Of a DNA stretch of 61,064 nucleotides, positions 35,412 through 45,218 are shown one piece after another. The translations under genes and the position numbers were made by a program. The stretch is from Methylophilaceae bacterium. Its GTDB lineage: Bacteria; Pseudomonadota; Gammaproteobacteria; Burkholderiales; Methylophilaceae. Below the pieces are notes generated by a model. It ran no database searches, was not told the DNA's origin, and worked only from the letters and a program-made list of their open reading frames with translations. Numbering within the stretch: position 1 is the first letter of the stretch; each line of letters starts with the position of its first letter. Location of the stretch: contig JAOHSH010000005.1 of assembly GCA_028122555.1 (NCBI GenBank), positions 1 to 61,064 of the forward strand, given 5' to 3'.

Positions 35412-36050
35412 ATGCCAAAATACTGGATATTTGATTTTGATGGCACATTAGTTGATTCTAAAAAGCCAATAAAAAAATGTTATGAAAAAGTAACTCAATC
35501 AATTGCTCCTTTAAGGTTAGAGATTGCAAAAAAAATATTAATAGGGCCAACATTACAAGAAACAACAAAATTAATATTAGGCCCAGAAAAATCAAATAAA
35601 TATGATGAATTTATAATGCTATTTAAAAAAGAATATGACGATAATTTATTACTAGAAACAAGGCCATATTTAGGAGTATCAAATACGTTAAAAATATTAA
35701 CTCAACGAGGAGATAAATTAGCAATTGCGACAAATAAAAGACAAGAACCAACTTTAAAACTTATTAATCATTATGGCTGGAATAATTACTTTCATTGGGT
35801 TGGTTGTACTAACGAAAAAAAAGAGAACATAAGAAATAAAAATGAATTAGTTATGTTTTATATTAAAAATAATCCTCAGTTTTCAGATGCATATTTTGTT
35901 GGAGATACAGAGAATGATGGTGCTGCTGCAACACACAATAAACTTAAATTTATTAAGGTTAATTATGGTTATGGGCAAAAACAAAAGTGGATTAATATTG
36001 ATGCTCATAGTTCAATCAATAATTTTAATGAATTAACAAATATTAATTAA
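35412..36050 (+). CDS. HAD family hydrolase (phosphoglycolate phosphatase-like)
   Basis: 212-residue HAD enzyme with nucleophile motif FDFDGTLVDS at 8-17, a helical cap domain, motif II in LAIATNKR, and acidic motif GDTENDGAAA near 175. It begins immediately at the stop of the oxidoreductase gene, so the pair is translationally linked. Substrate not evident; the gph gene of this genome is the separate copy at 9226-9897. Confidence 0.87.
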   Translation: MPKYWIFDFDGTLVDSKKPIKKCYEKVTQSIAPLRLEIAKKILIGPTLQETTKLILGPEKSNKYDEFIMLFKKEYDDNLLLETRPYLGVSNTLKILTQRGDKLAIATNKRQEPTLKLINHYGWNNYFHWVGCTNEKKENIRNKNELVMFYIKNNPQFSDAYFVGDTENDGAAATHNKLKFIKVNYGYGQKQKWINIDAHSSINNFNELTNIN

Positions 36051-36055
36051 ATATT

Positions 36056-36553
36056 ATGAGTTGGTTTGTAATTCACACTAAGCCGAACGAAGAAAAAAAA
36101 GCATTGGCAAATTTAATTAACCAAGAGTTTACTTGCTATATGCCAATGTATTCAAAAGAAATAATTAATCAAAATAAAATTAAAATTATTCCATCCCCCC
36201 TATTTTCAAGATATCTTTTCATTGAAGTGAATAATGAGTCAATCCAGAAAAATATTGGGTTAATTAGGTCGACTTTAGGTGTTCATCAACTTCTCAAGAT
36301 AGGAGAAAATCCTATTAAAATAAGTTCTGAGATTATTATGGAATTAAAAAAAGAAGAGAGAAATAGATCTAAAAAAATAAAAAACTATTTTAAACAAGGT
36401 GAGCAAGTTGAAATTCAATCGGGTCCCTATAAGGGAATTAAAGCAATATTTGAATGTGAAGATGCAGATGAAAGAGCTATTCTATTTTTTGAGCTTATGC
36501 AGAAACCAACAAAAATCTCTGTAAATAAAGTGAACATAAAAAAAATCAACTAA
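36056..36553 (+). CDS. rfaH: RfaH/NusG-type transcription elongation factor
   Basis: 165 residues: NGN domain (SWFVIHTKPNEEKKALANL, CYMPMYSKEI, PLFSRYLFIEV) followed by a KOW-type C-terminal domain (GEQVEIQSGPYKGIKAIFE). The CYMP element is typical of RfaH rather than housekeeping NusG. RfaH recruits to an ops pause element and suppresses termination in long polysaccharide operons; the adjacent 24-gene glycan locus fits. No GGCGGTAG-type ops element was seen in the window, but the locus promoter lies beyond its right edge. The symbol is by family, not proven orthology. Confidence 0.85.
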   Translation: MSWFVIHTKPNEEKKALANLINQEFTCYMPMYSKEIINQNKIKIIPSPLFSRYLFIEVNNESIQKNIGLIRSTLGVHQLLKIGENPIKISSEIIMELKKEERNRSKKIKNYFKQGEQVEIQSGPYKGIKAIFECEDADERAILFFELMQKPTKISVNKVNIKKIN

Positions 36554-36596
36554 AAATTTATTATTTTTATTGTAACTTGTAAAATAATTATAAAAA

Positions 36597-38444
36597 TTAC
36601 TTAGAAATTTTGTAGTCTCTAACCCACTGTTTTAATTCTTTTTTGATTTTCACTTCATCTATACTAGATGTCTGATTAATCCATTCAATAATAGCTTTAT
36701 TTGAAAAATTTTTCTCTAAATTTGATGTAGCAGCTATTCTTATTTTTTTATGTATTGTTGGTTTGGTTAACTCGTGGTCAGCTAATAACTCTTCAAAAAG
36801 TTTTTCTCCAGGACGTAATCCTGTGAATTTTATTTTAATTTCATCTTTATGAAGTCCTGATAGGCCAATCATATCTTTAGCTAAATCTAATATCTTAATT
36901 GGCTTACCCATCTCAAGCACAAATATCTCAGCACCTAACCCCATCATACCTGCTTGCAATACAAGTTGAGACGCTTCTGAAATAGACATAAAATACCTAG
37001 TTATATCACGATGGGTGACAGTAACTGGACCACCCATTTCAATTTGTTTTTTAAATAATGGTATTACACTCCCACTACTACCAAGAACATTCCCAAACCG
37101 AACTGTAATAAACTCAGTGCCAGTTTTAGACTGAAGATTTTGACATAAAATCTCTGCTAAGCGTTTACTTGCACCCATTACATTTGTTGGATTAATCGCC
37201 TTATCTGTTGAGACTAAAACAAACTTTTTAACATTAAATTTTTTACATATATTGGCAATTATAAAAGTACCTTTTGCATTATTTATCAATACTTCTGATA
37301 CATTTTCAGTTTCCATAAGGGGAACATGTTTATAGGCTGCTGCATGAAAAACCAAACTAGGTATATGCCTATGAAACAAATCTGTAATCCGCTTCTCATT
37401 TTTTATATCTGCCACAACAAAGAAAATTTTAGTTTTAGACTGACTATAAATTGACTGTTCAAGTTGATACAAGGCAGCCTCTGAAATATCCACGCAGAAA
37501 ACAGTCTTTGGTTTAAATTTTAATACTTGACGCGTAAGTTCTGATCCAATTGATCCTCCCGCCCCAGAAATCATGACAATATCATTTTGAATTAATTTTT
37601 TTAAGCCAGAATTATCTAAATTAACTGCATCTCTCCCAAGCAAATCTTCAACATCAACCTGTCTGATTTGTGACACACTTAATCGACCACTACTTAAATC
37701 CTCGAAATTCGGGATAGTTAATAATTCAAGATCTAGGTCTTTAATTATATTTAAAGCAATTTTTCTCTCTTCGAAATCAGAGGATGGCATAGCTATTATG
37801 GCAGTTTCAATCTTTAATTTTTTATATAGCTTAGGGAGTAATTTAATATCACCCAAAATTTTTACCCCAGATATTTCCCTACCCTTTAGTGAAATATCAC
37901 TACCTAATAGACCTAGGAGATGCCAATTTGGATTTCTTGCAAGAGTTTTGACTAAAAGTACACCTTCTTTACTAGTGCCCAAAATAATAGCATTTTTTGG
38001 CTTAATTGATGTAACACCATATTCTTTATATTCCCTTAGCCACCTATATATAATCCGACTTCCAAACAAAAATAATATTAAGAGTAGAGGATTTAAAATA
38101 ATAATTGAGCGAGGTATTACAGGTTGCTGAGTGTAAAAAAATGTAAAATATATGGCGAGGAGTAAAGATGAGCAGAATATGGCTAAAGCTATTGTTCTTA
38201 TATCAATAATACTTGAATGTCTCCATGAAGCTCTATGAATTCTAAAGCCTAGAAATATTATTACTTGAACAATTAAAGCTGTACTTAAGTTGCTCATCAT
38301 TGAGATATATTGAGCATCAGGAATTTCAAAATTAAATCTAATAATATAAGCAGCAATCCAAGCTAAAGCAATTACAATTAAATCATGAATAAAAACAATT
38401 AAATTCCTGTTTTTTACTATTAGATGTTGAATTTTATTAATCAT
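36597..38444 (-). CDS. polysaccharide biosynthesis nucleotide-sugar 4,6-dehydratase (WbpM/PglF/CapD family)
   Basis: 615 aa. Four transmembrane helices in the first ~140 residues, a first Rossmann-like domain (AIILGTSKEGVLL), then an SDR domain with GAGGSIGSE (cofactor), STDKAINPTNVMGASKR, where Met replaces the usual Tyr of the YxxxK motif as in WbpM and PglF, and a RPGEKLFEELL tail. Such enzymes turn UDP-GlcNAc into the 4-keto-6-deoxy sugar used for the initiating residue (QuiNAc, FucNAc or bacillosamine). It is the last gene of the locus, overlapping the WecA-like gene by 8 bases, like wbpL-wbpM in Pseudomonas O-antigen loci. Confidence 0.92.
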   Translation of the reverse strand: MINKIQHLIVKNRNLIVFIHDLIVIALAWIAAYIIRFNFEIPDAQYISMMSNLSTALIVQVIIFLGFRIHRASWRHSSIIDIRTIALAIFCSSLLLAIYFTFFYTQQPVIPRSIIILNPLLLILFLFGSRIIYRWLREYKEYGVTSIKPKNAIILGTSKEGVLLVKTLARNPNWHLLGLLGSDISLKGREISGVKILGDIKLLPKLYKKLKIETAIIAMPSSDFEERKIALNIIKDLDLELLTIPNFEDLSSGRLSVSQIRQVDVEDLLGRDAVNLDNSGLKKLIQNDIVMISGAGGSIGSELTRQVLKFKPKTVFCVDISEAALYQLEQSIYSQSKTKIFFVVADIKNEKRITDLFHRHIPSLVFHAAAYKHVPLMETENVSEVLINNAKGTFIIANICKKFNVKKFVLVSTDKAINPTNVMGASKRLAEILCQNLQSKTGTEFITVRFGNVLGSSGSVIPLFKKQIEMGGPVTVTHRDITRYFMSISEASQLVLQAGMMGLGAEIFVLEMGKPIKILDLAKDMIGLSGLHKDEIKIKFTGLRPGEKLFEELLADHELTKPTIHKKIRIAATSNLEKNFSNKAIIEWINQTSSIDEVKIKKELKQWVRDYKISK

Positions 38445-39468
38445 TTTTTATGTTATTAAGTAGATGCCTAGACCACATTATATCTACAAATCTGAATATT
38501 AAGCCAAAGGATAAAAATATTAAAATAAAGATGAAAAAGGTAATTTCCTGAGTATTAAATATTGCGGCGAAGACTCCAAGAATACCTACACAAATCATTA
38601 TTGCATACGAAAATAATACTACTTGTTTGTGAGAATAGCCTATGAGTATAGCTCTTTGATAATAATGACTTCTATGAGCCTCTGTTAAAGACTCTTTTTT
38701 AATAAATCTTTTTAACAAGGTAATGCTTGAATCGATTATAAATGGAGAAAAAACAATTAATGGAAACCATGCTGGCCATAATAGTTTATACCAGCCAATT
38801 ACACCCAAAGCTCCACATAAAAAACCTAATGAAATAGATCCGGTATCGCCCATAAATATTTTAGCAGGAGGGAAATTAAAAAATAAAAAGCCAGTACATG
38901 CAGCAATTATAATAATATTCAAAATTGCAAAATTTAGGTCACCTAAAATAATGGATAAAACTGCATAACAACTAAAACCAATAACTGACATACCTGCTGC
39001 TAAGCCATCTGATCCATCCATGAAGTTATATAAATTTATTACCCAAACAAGAAAAAATAATAAAATAATAAAAAATAGATAGTTGCTCAGTAGGTCGAAA
39101 GTAAAAAGAAATGTAAGGGCAGTTAAAAAATGAACAGCTAAACGAATAAGTGGCTTAATAGTTATGAGGTCATCCAAAAAAGATAAAGTACTTAAAACTA
39201 ATAGAAATGGAAGTAAGTACAGTAACTCTGGGGAATATAGGGAAACTGAAAAAGTAATCGAAGCTATAATAGCAAGACCACCTAGCCTAGGAATTGGTGA
39301 AGCATGAAGTGATCGCTGATTCGGTATATCAAGAAACTGATTGAATCTTTTGGAGTTCAGGATAAACCAAGTGAATAAGGTTGCAACTGAGAGCGTTGTA
39401 AAAAACGCTAAAAGAAATTCTTTAGAATAGAAAAAACTGAAGAATATGTTGGCATCCATTTGTGTCAT
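38437..39468 (-). CDS. polyprenyl-phosphate sugar-1-phosphate transferase (WecA/WbpL family)
   Basis: 343 residues with about ten transmembrane segments. Catalytic signatures: SFLDDLITIKP, NLYNFMDGSDGLAAG (aspartates binding magnesium), FPPAKIFMGDTGSISLGF, and the cytoplasmic AHRSHYYQRA loop near the end that contributes to nucleotide-sugar recognition. It transfers a HexNAc-1-phosphate to undecaprenyl phosphate, the first membrane step of O-antigen-type synthesis; its neighbour makes the likely sugar donor. Confidence 0.92.
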   Translation of the reverse strand: MTQMDANIFFSFFYSKEFLLAFFTTLSVATLFTWFILNSKRFNQFLDIPNQRSLHASPIPRLGGLAIIASITFSVSLYSPELLYLLPFLLVLSTLSFLDDLITIKPLIRLAVHFLTALTFLFTFDLLSNYLFFIILLFFLVWVINLYNFMDGSDGLAAGMSVIGFSCYAVLSIILGDLNFAILNIIIIAACTGFLFFNFPPAKIFMGDTGSISLGFLCGALGVIGWYKLLWPAWFPLIVFSPFIIDSSITLLKRFIKKESLTEAHRSHYYQRAILIGYSHKQVVLFSYAIMICVGILGVFAAIFNTQEITFFIFILIFLSFGLIFRFVDIMWSRHLLNNIKND

Positions 39469-39516
39469 TTTATCAGAGGAATGAAGACAATGGATTAAGC
39501 ATCGATTAGAAATTGA

Positions 39517-40641
39517 CTAAGTTAAGTTATGTTGATAAAAATCTTTCCAGTGTTTAACTAATATTTTTGAATCAAACTCACTTATTGCCCTTTTTTGTGC
39601 TGCCTTACCAAGATTAGCAACTAACTTTCTGTCATTAAATACAGCTATCATTAATCTGGTTATTTCTTTCAAGTCTTTTGGCTCATGGGCTAAGCCAGTA
39701 TTATTTCGAATAATTGCATCAGATAAGCCATATATGTTGGAAACAATTGAAGGTAGTCCGCTAGCTGCAGCCTCAATTACAACATTCCCAAAACCTTCAC
39801 GGTAGCTTGGTAAACAAAGTACATCAGATGCAGCTAAATAATCTTGGGGGGATGAGGTTGCCCCAGAAAATATGATATTTGAATGATTACTCTTAAACTT
39901 AGTTGAAATATTTTCCTCATCCGGACCAATTAAAAGCAAATATGCAGATTTTAAATCTGCTGATTTAAATGAATGAATTAAGTCGTATATACCCTTATCC
40001 GAATTTAAGCGTCCAAGAAATATAAAAACAAAGGAAGCTGATGGTATTTTAAGTTTATTACGTAATTTTACTTTTACTTTTTTATTTGGTTTAAATTTTA
40101 ATAAATCAATACCAGATACTGAGCCACTACCAAAAACTAATGACTTATCTTTTTTTAAAACATTCTCTTTTACAAGAAATTTATATTGAGACTTGCTATC
40201 AACAATATTTTGAGTAGATAAAATACCTACTACTTTATCAATTAACTTTAATAATAAACGAGATAGTCCTGATTTAGTCACCCAAACTTGCCCAGTAAAA
40301 CAATGGACCCTAATAGGAATAAATGTTAAAAATGAAGCAGTCATTGCTAGTAAGCCTGCTTTGGGTGTGATTGAATGCACAGCATCATATCGTTTAATCA
40401 AGAATAAATACGTTAACTGAACAAAGGAAAGACAATCTAAAAAAATACTAATTTTTCTTGAGAAATTAATATTTATTAGTTTAATATCTAATTTTTGATC
40501 AATTAAGAATTTAGGGTTTTTAAGATTAACAATAACTGTCAAATCGTAATATTTAGATAACTCTTTTAAATGGCTTACTAAGAATGCACTTACTGCAAAT
40601 TCAGCAGTTGCTATAAAGCATATGGACTTCCTATTTCCCAT
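39517..40641 (-). CDS. glycosyltransferase family 4 protein
   Basis: 374-residue GT-B enzyme. The C-terminal half has FIFLGRLNSDKGIYDLI and the nucleotide-binding PSYREGFGNVVIEAAASGLPS segment with the E-x7-E motif of retaining GT4 enzymes. Acceptor and donor cannot be read from the sequence; homologues in O-antigen loci (WbpJ/CapM-like) often add the second residue to the lipid-linked sugar. Its start overlaps the preceding GT2 gene by 11 bases. Confidence 0.9.
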   Translation of the reverse strand: MGNRKSICFIATAEFAVSAFLVSHLKELSKYYDLTVIVNLKNPKFLIDQKLDIKLININFSRKISIFLDCLSFVQLTYLFLIKRYDAVHSITPKAGLLAMTASFLTFIPIRVHCFTGQVWVTKSGLSRLLLKLIDKVVGILSTQNIVDSKSQYKFLVKENVLKKDKSLVFGSGSVSGIDLLKFKPNKKVKVKLRNKLKIPSASFVFIFLGRLNSDKGIYDLIHSFKSADLKSAYLLLIGPDEENISTKFKSNHSNIIFSGATSSPQDYLAASDVLCLPSYREGFGNVVIEAAASGLPSIVSNIYGLSDAIIRNNTGLAHEPKDLKEITRLMIAVFNDRKLVANLGKAAQKRAISEFDSKILVKHWKDFYQHNLT

Positions 40642-41341
40642 AAATTATTCTTCGAATTAGAGCTATAATTAAATTTATACGGTCAGGAATAATTTTATAA
40701 ATACTTCTTCGTTTCATTGAAGATACATTAGCTTTATGACGATTGTGAATAATTAAAGGAGTTGCAATAAAAATAACCCTAAATCTATAAAACTTAGTTA
40801 AAATACCGATCCACGCGTCGTGGAATATTCCTTTTTTATTTGGGATTGGTAATATATTTTTTAAAATACTCCGCCTGAAGGACATACAGCAACCTGTGTA
40901 TGTATTGCTATATATATTCTTGAATAAACCACTTGAACTTCCAATCTTCTCAAATAGAGAATTAGTAACTATGCTCTCGCCTTGCTTAATCTTTGCATCA
41001 TGAACTAACAAGTCAATTTTATTAGATAGAAAAAAATTTCTTATAAAAGAAACCTTATTTTCTAACCATTGATCATCTTGATCGCTTAAGCAAATAATAT
41101 CACCATTAGAAGTTCTTAATGCCTTTTCAAAAGAACCCACAACTCCAATATTATATTTATTTTTAAGTAATTTAATTCTAGCATCTTTAAAGCTTTCAAT
41201 AATGTTTATAGTATTATCTGAAGAGCAATCATCAACGATAACTAACTGGTCATTTTTAGCTAACTGACTAAGAATTGATGTAATTTGATTCTTAATATAC
41301 TTTGAGCCATTATAAGAAGCCATACAAACACTAATCTTCAA
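40631..41341 (-). CDS. glycosyltransferase family 2 protein
   Basis: 236-residue GT-A enzyme: CMASYNGSKYIKNQI at the N-terminus, VIVDDCSSDNT, the DxD-region LSDQDDQW, and FHDAWIGIL. This layout is typical of the rhamnosyltransferase-like GT2 enzymes of O-antigen loci. It is short at the C-terminus compared with ~300-residue relatives. Specificity unknown. Confidence 0.9.
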   Translation of the reverse strand: MKISVCMASYNGSKYIKNQITSILSQLAKNDQLVIVDDCSSDNTINIIESFKDARIKLLKNKYNIGVVGSFEKALRTSNGDIICLSDQDDQWLENKVSFIRNFFLSNKIDLLVHDAKIKQGESIVTNSLFEKIGSSSGLFKNIYSNTYTGCCMSFRRSILKNILPIPNKKGIFHDAWIGILTKFYRFRVIFIATPLIIHNRHKANVSSMKRRSIYKIIPDRINLIIALIRRIIYGK

Positions 41342-41367
41342 AATTTCATCCTAAATAAAATTTCATA

Positions 41368-42333
41368 TTATTTTTTCTTAGCAACAAGAGTCCAATGCCA
41401 ACAAAAATTTCTAATAATTGGTATAGATAAAATAAGTTCATCAATAAATATAATTATTTTCTGAACTCTAATAGGTAAATCTATTGATTTATCTTTAGGA
41501 AGTTTGCTATTAATGATGGAAAGTATTGTGTGAATAAAGCCAAACAAAAACCATATTCTTTGAATTTGCTCTAATTCTAGATTAGATTCCTTAAGAAATG
41601 ATTTAAAATTAGAATATGTAAAGCCCTCCGTTTCAGAATCTCCGATAGAAACATCCGAATGCTTAGATGAAGTATATTTCTCTAATCTTAAAATTTTCTT
41701 TATAAATCTAATACACGGATAAATATAGAAATAAGGCCAACTGTTGGGTTCAAATCCAATAATTAAGATACCATTTGAATTCAAGGCACGTTGTGCTTCT
41801 TTAAAAAAATTAATTGGGGAAGGTAAATGATGTAATGCTCCAACAATCATAATTACATCTAAACTATTATCTATACAAGGAATTGTTTCTGCATCTGATA
41901 CAACATAAATATTATTAGGGTTATATTTTTTATTATTTTTAGCAAGATTTACCATTTGAAAAGATATATCACTTTGTATAATAGTTATTCCAGGTTTAGT
42001 AATATATTTAGCATCATTTCCGTCTCCAGAACCCACCTCTAGAACAACAGATTTATCCTTAAGCTCATTAATAATTTTCAAATATTTTTGATGGTAATAG
42101 GTAACATGAAAAGAATTTACCATATTTATTTCACCATAGTGATGAGCCTCATGATCATGATACTCAGCTTCTAAAACTTTAAATTCCTCTAAATTTGGTG
42201 GTAATAAAATAGGTATCTGACTTTTAATATCATACTTCCTACTGCACTCTATACACTTTAATTCTTTGGTATTTGATTGCTGGAGTTTACTCTTACATAC
42301 AGGGCATACTAAAAATTTTAAACTATTTTTCAT
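41368..42333 (-). CDS. class I SAM-dependent methyltransferase with N-terminal zinc ribbon
   Basis: 321 residues. A Trm112-like ribbon (CPVCKSKL ... KCIECSRKYDI) occupies the first ~40; a Rossmann methyltransferase core follows with VLEVGSGDGNDAKYI as SAM motif I and LHHLPSP in motif III position. The C-terminal ~100 residues are more hydrophobic. Probably methylates a sugar hydroxyl or lipid-linked intermediate of the glycan (inference). Twenty-six bases separate it from the downstream GT2. Confidence 0.85.
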   Translation of the reverse strand: MKNSLKFLVCPVCKSKLQQSNTKELKCIECSRKYDIKSQIPILLPPNLEEFKVLEAEYHDHEAHHYGEINMVNSFHVTYYHQKYLKIINELKDKSVVLEVGSGDGNDAKYITKPGITIIQSDISFQMVNLAKNNKKYNPNNIYVVSDAETIPCIDNSLDVIMIVGALHHLPSPINFFKEAQRALNSNGILIIGFEPNSWPYFYIYPCIRFIKKILRLEKYTSSKHSDVSIGDSETEGFTYSNFKSFLKESNLELEQIQRIWFLFGFIHTILSIINSKLPKDKSIDLPIRVQKIIIFIDELILSIPIIRNFCWHWTLVAKKK

Positions 42334-42361
42334 ATTGTAATTTTAAAAGAATTTTTAAACT

Positions 42362-43468
42362 TTAAATTTTAAATTTTTCCTTCAAATTCTTACCAATCTC
42401 CTCAGCAACCCAAATACTATGATCAATTTTTCCTGAAAATACTTCAAAATAGTTATCATGATTTCTTATTAATGATGGTCTAGCATCAGTATCATCTTTT
42501 TTTGATAGCACCATTCTTGGTCCTTCAAGAAAATCAATAAGTTTGGAATTTTTTAACGCAGGTATAAAATTCTTGCATTCATTAATCATCCTCCCAAAAT
42601 ATTCATCTTTATCTAGTTTTCTTAAAGGAGAACTTTCTTTTGATAGCCATTTTAAATTTAACTTATTACTAATCTCTGAATCGATTACTGATAATTTAAC
42701 ATGATACAGCAGGAATTTATTTGTCTTTCCAAAAGGTAAAATAGTAAAAAATGGCCCGTCCATAATTGTTATTCCAATCCTATCAATATCTAATTCAATT
42801 ATTGGAACAGCCGTATATTCATATTGTCTTTCAGGCACCGACAAACCAAGCTGCTCAGTTAAGAAACTACTTGCCCCATATGTTGCATTAATAACTACCT
42901 TCGCATCTATCTCCTCTTCAGAGCTACTTTTTAAAGTAAATAAATTATCAATTTTATAAATCTCTTTAATTGTTGAATTCAAAGAGATATCAATATTATT
43001 TATTTTAATATTTTTTTTAACTATGTCACGGAGTATTTCACAATCATATACAACTTCCTTGCATGAAATTCCTTTTCTTGCACCTTCAAGCTTTATTGGT
43101 AAATCAGTACTCATAATATTTTCAAAAGGAATGCCAAGTTTTTTACAAAAAACTAAATAATCATCAATACCTGTTAACGAATTATTATCTGCAATAAAAT
43201 AAGTATTTAAAAAAGCAGACTGGATACATTTCTTATATTTATTTTTAAATAAATCGAATCCTCTTATTGACTGCATTCCAGTCTCAATATCACGAGGATA
43301 GTGAAATCCTAAATGCAAACGATTTTGATTATTCATTGAAGCACCTAAAAGAACATCATCATTAGCTTCAAAAACCTTTACTGAAAGACCCATATTAGAA
43401 GCTTTTAAAGCAATTTCTGCCCCAAAAATGCCACAGCCAATAACGACAACATCGACACTTTTTTTCAT
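42362..43468 (-). CDS. FAD-dependent oxidoreductase (DAO family)
   Basis: 368 aa. The N-terminal GxGxxG dinucleotide motif is VVIGCGIFGAEIALKA, followed by an FEANDDVLLGAS segment; the domain pattern resembles glycine oxidase/D-amino-acid oxidase-like flavoproteins. NNQNRLHLGFHYPR looks like the substrate-side loop of the family. Homologues occur in nonulosonic acid and flagellin-glycan loci next to PtmA-type SDRs, as here, but their reaction is not established to my knowledge. Function in the pathway is therefore open. Confidence 0.82.
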   Translation of the reverse strand: MKKSVDVVVIGCGIFGAEIALKASNMGLSVKVFEANDDVLLGASMNNQNRLHLGFHYPRDIETGMQSIRGFDLFKNKYKKCIQSAFLNTYFIADNNSLTGIDDYLVFCKKLGIPFENIMSTDLPIKLEGARKGISCKEVVYDCEILRDIVKKNIKINNIDISLNSTIKEIYKIDNLFTLKSSSEEEIDAKVVINATYGASSFLTEQLGLSVPERQYEYTAVPIIELDIDRIGITIMDGPFFTILPFGKTNKFLLYHVKLSVIDSEISNKLNLKWLSKESSPLRKLDKDEYFGRMINECKNFIPALKNSKLIDFLEGPRMVLSKKDDTDARPSLIRNHDNYFEVFSGKIDHSIWVAEEIGKNLKEKFKI

Positions 43469-43483
43469 TGGTAAGGGATTAGA

Positions 43484-44254
43484 TTAAAGTGAAAAACCAT
43501 CATCAACAATTAAATTTTGACCAGTTATGAATTTAGATAAATCAGATAATAAAAAAATAAGCGTATTTGCAATATCAAGAGGGTCTAGCATTCCTTTTTG
43601 GGAGCAAAAAGAATTATATGAATGTACAAATGACTCAGGTTGATTGTCTAGTATGCCTCCAGGGCTTAAGCAATTAACTCTTATGTTATCTTTTTTATAG
43701 TATTTGGCGAAATATTTTGTTAGCTGAATAATAGATGATTTAATTGCAGCGTATTCAACAGGTACTGTCATTTCTGTATTTTTATACAATTCAAAACGTG
43801 GTACTAAGGTTCCATATATAGAACCAATATTTATAATATTTCCACCATCATGCTTTTTAAAAAAAATTCCAAACTGTTGAGATGTTAAAAAATAACCGCC
43901 AACATGGGCTGATATATTTTCAGAAAAATCTTCATAACTTACATCCTCAATTTGCTTTCCATAATTCTTATTTTTTGGGTAAGCATTATTAATGAGGCAA
44001 TCTATTCCACCATATTTTTTTGAGACATCATTGATTAGAGAATTGATTGATGTTTTATCAGTGATATCCATATTGACAGCATGAAAGTGATCTGGATAAT
44101 CCGCTTTTATTTTATCGACGAAGTCTTTAGCCAATGAGATTTTAATATCAGCCAAAATAGCTATTCCACCATGAGCTAATATTTGCTCTATAAAAACTTT
44201 ACCTAGTAACCCAGCACCACCAGTAACAACAATAACTTTATTTTTTAAAGTCAA
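43484..44254 (-). CDS. ptmA: short-chain dehydrogenase, PtmA-like
   Basis: 256-residue classical SDR: VTGGAGLLG cofactor motif, NNAYPKNKNYG (a PtmA hallmark), catalytic Ser in INIGSIYG, YAAIKSS with catalytic Tyr and Lys, and NCLSPGGILDNQPESF. I recognise this as the Campylobacter flagellin-modification protein A group of legionaminic-type loci. Its reaction is still uncertain. The start is TTG at 44254, strongly supported by GAGGT 7 bases upstream; that site lies in the stop region of the UXS gene. Confidence 0.85.
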   Translation of the reverse strand: MTLKNKVIVVTGGAGLLGKVFIEQILAHGGIAILADIKISLAKDFVDKIKADYPDHFHAVNMDITDKTSINSLINDVSKKYGGIDCLINNAYPKNKNYGKQIEDVSYEDFSENISAHVGGYFLTSQQFGIFFKKHDGGNIINIGSIYGTLVPRFELYKNTEMTVPVEYAAIKSSIIQLTKYFAKYYKKDNIRVNCLSPGGILDNQPESFVHSYNSFCSQKGMLDPLDIANTLIFLLSDLSKFITGQNLIVDDGFSL

Positions 44255-44259
44255 AACTT

Positions 44260-45198
44260 TTACCTCACTATTTTCTTAAAATAATTAATTGTTTCTTTTA
44301 AACCGTCATCTAGACTTACTAAAGGCTGCCAATCAAGATTCACTTTTGCCTTACTTAAATCTGGTTGCCTTTGACGAGGGTCATCTAATGGCAATGGTTT
44401 AAATACAAGTTTAGATTTTGAGCTAGTAAAATTTAAAACTTTTTCAGCTAATTCAATCATTGTGAATTCTGAATTATTTCCTAGATTAATAGGGCCATGA
44501 ATATCAGAAGAAGAATTCATTAGCTTTGTGATACCATCAATAAGATCATCAACATAACAGAAGCTTCGAGTTTGATCCCCTTTACCATAAATAGTTAGGT
44601 CTTCCCCAGTTAGCGCTTGAACTATAAAATTACTAACAACTCTTCCATCAAAAGGATTCATTTTTGGGCCATATGTATTAAATATTCTTGCTACTTTAAT
44701 ATCTAAATTATACTGGCGGTGATAATCAAAAAATAAGGTCTCAGCACATCGCTTTCCTTCGTCATAACAGCTTCTAATACCAATTGGATTTACTCGACCC
44801 CAATAATCTTCTGTTTGTGGATGAATCTCTGGGTCACCATAAACTTCAGAAGTTGATGCTTGAAAAATTTTTGCATTAGTCCGTTTAGCAAGTCCAAGCA
44901 TATTAATTGCTCCATGAACACATGTTTTTGTTGTTTGAGCAGGGTCTTTTTGATAGTGAATTGGACTTGCAGGACAAGCCATATTATAAATCTGATCTAC
45001 TTCAACATAAAAGGGTTCAGTAATCTCATGCCTATTCGCTTCAAAAAAAGGATTTTTTAATAACTCTGTAATATTTTCTTTTGAACCTGTAGAATAATTA
45101 TCTATACATAAAACATCATAATTATTATTTAATAACCTTTCACATAAATGTGAGCCCAAAAACCCAGCCCCACCAGTCACTAAAACTTTAGTTTTCAT
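44260..45198 (-). CDS. UDP-glucuronate decarboxylase (UDP-xylose synthase)
   Basis: 312-residue extended [15 protein letters not shown] (NAD), [12 protein letters not shown] with the UXS-type loop, [14 protein letters not shown], catalytic [11 protein letters not shown] (Tyr/Lys), ARIFNTYGP, and the arginine-rich C-terminal sugar-binding region. The ACPASP and YDEGKR sequences are diagnostic for UXS, which converts UDP-glucuronate to UDP-xylose. This implies that xylose or a derivative is in the glycan. A UDP-glucose dehydrogenase is not in the window. Confidence 0.92.
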   Translation of the reverse strand: MKTKVLVTGGAGFLGSHLCERLLNNNYDVLCIDNYSTGSKENITELLKNPFFEANRHEITEPFYVEVDQIYNMACPASPIHYQKDPAQTTKTCVHGAINMLGLAKRTNAKIFQASTSEVYGDPEIHPQTEDYWGRVNPIGIRSCYDEGKRCAETLFFDYHRQYNLDIKVARIFNTYGPKMNPFDGRVVSNFIVQALTGEDLTIYGKGDQTRSFCYVDDLIDGITKLMNSSSDIHGPINLGNNSEFTMIELAEKVLNFTSSKSKLVFKPLPLDDPRQRQPDLSKAKVNLDWQPLVSLDDGLKETINYFKKIVR

Positions 45199-45218
45199 AA
45201 TTTTCCAAAGACATTTTT

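Noticed and set aside
36554-36596. Bidirectional terminator between the rfaH-like gene and the convergent glycan locus
   Set aside because: The 43-base gap is AT-rich without a stable inverted repeat, so no terminator can be supported.
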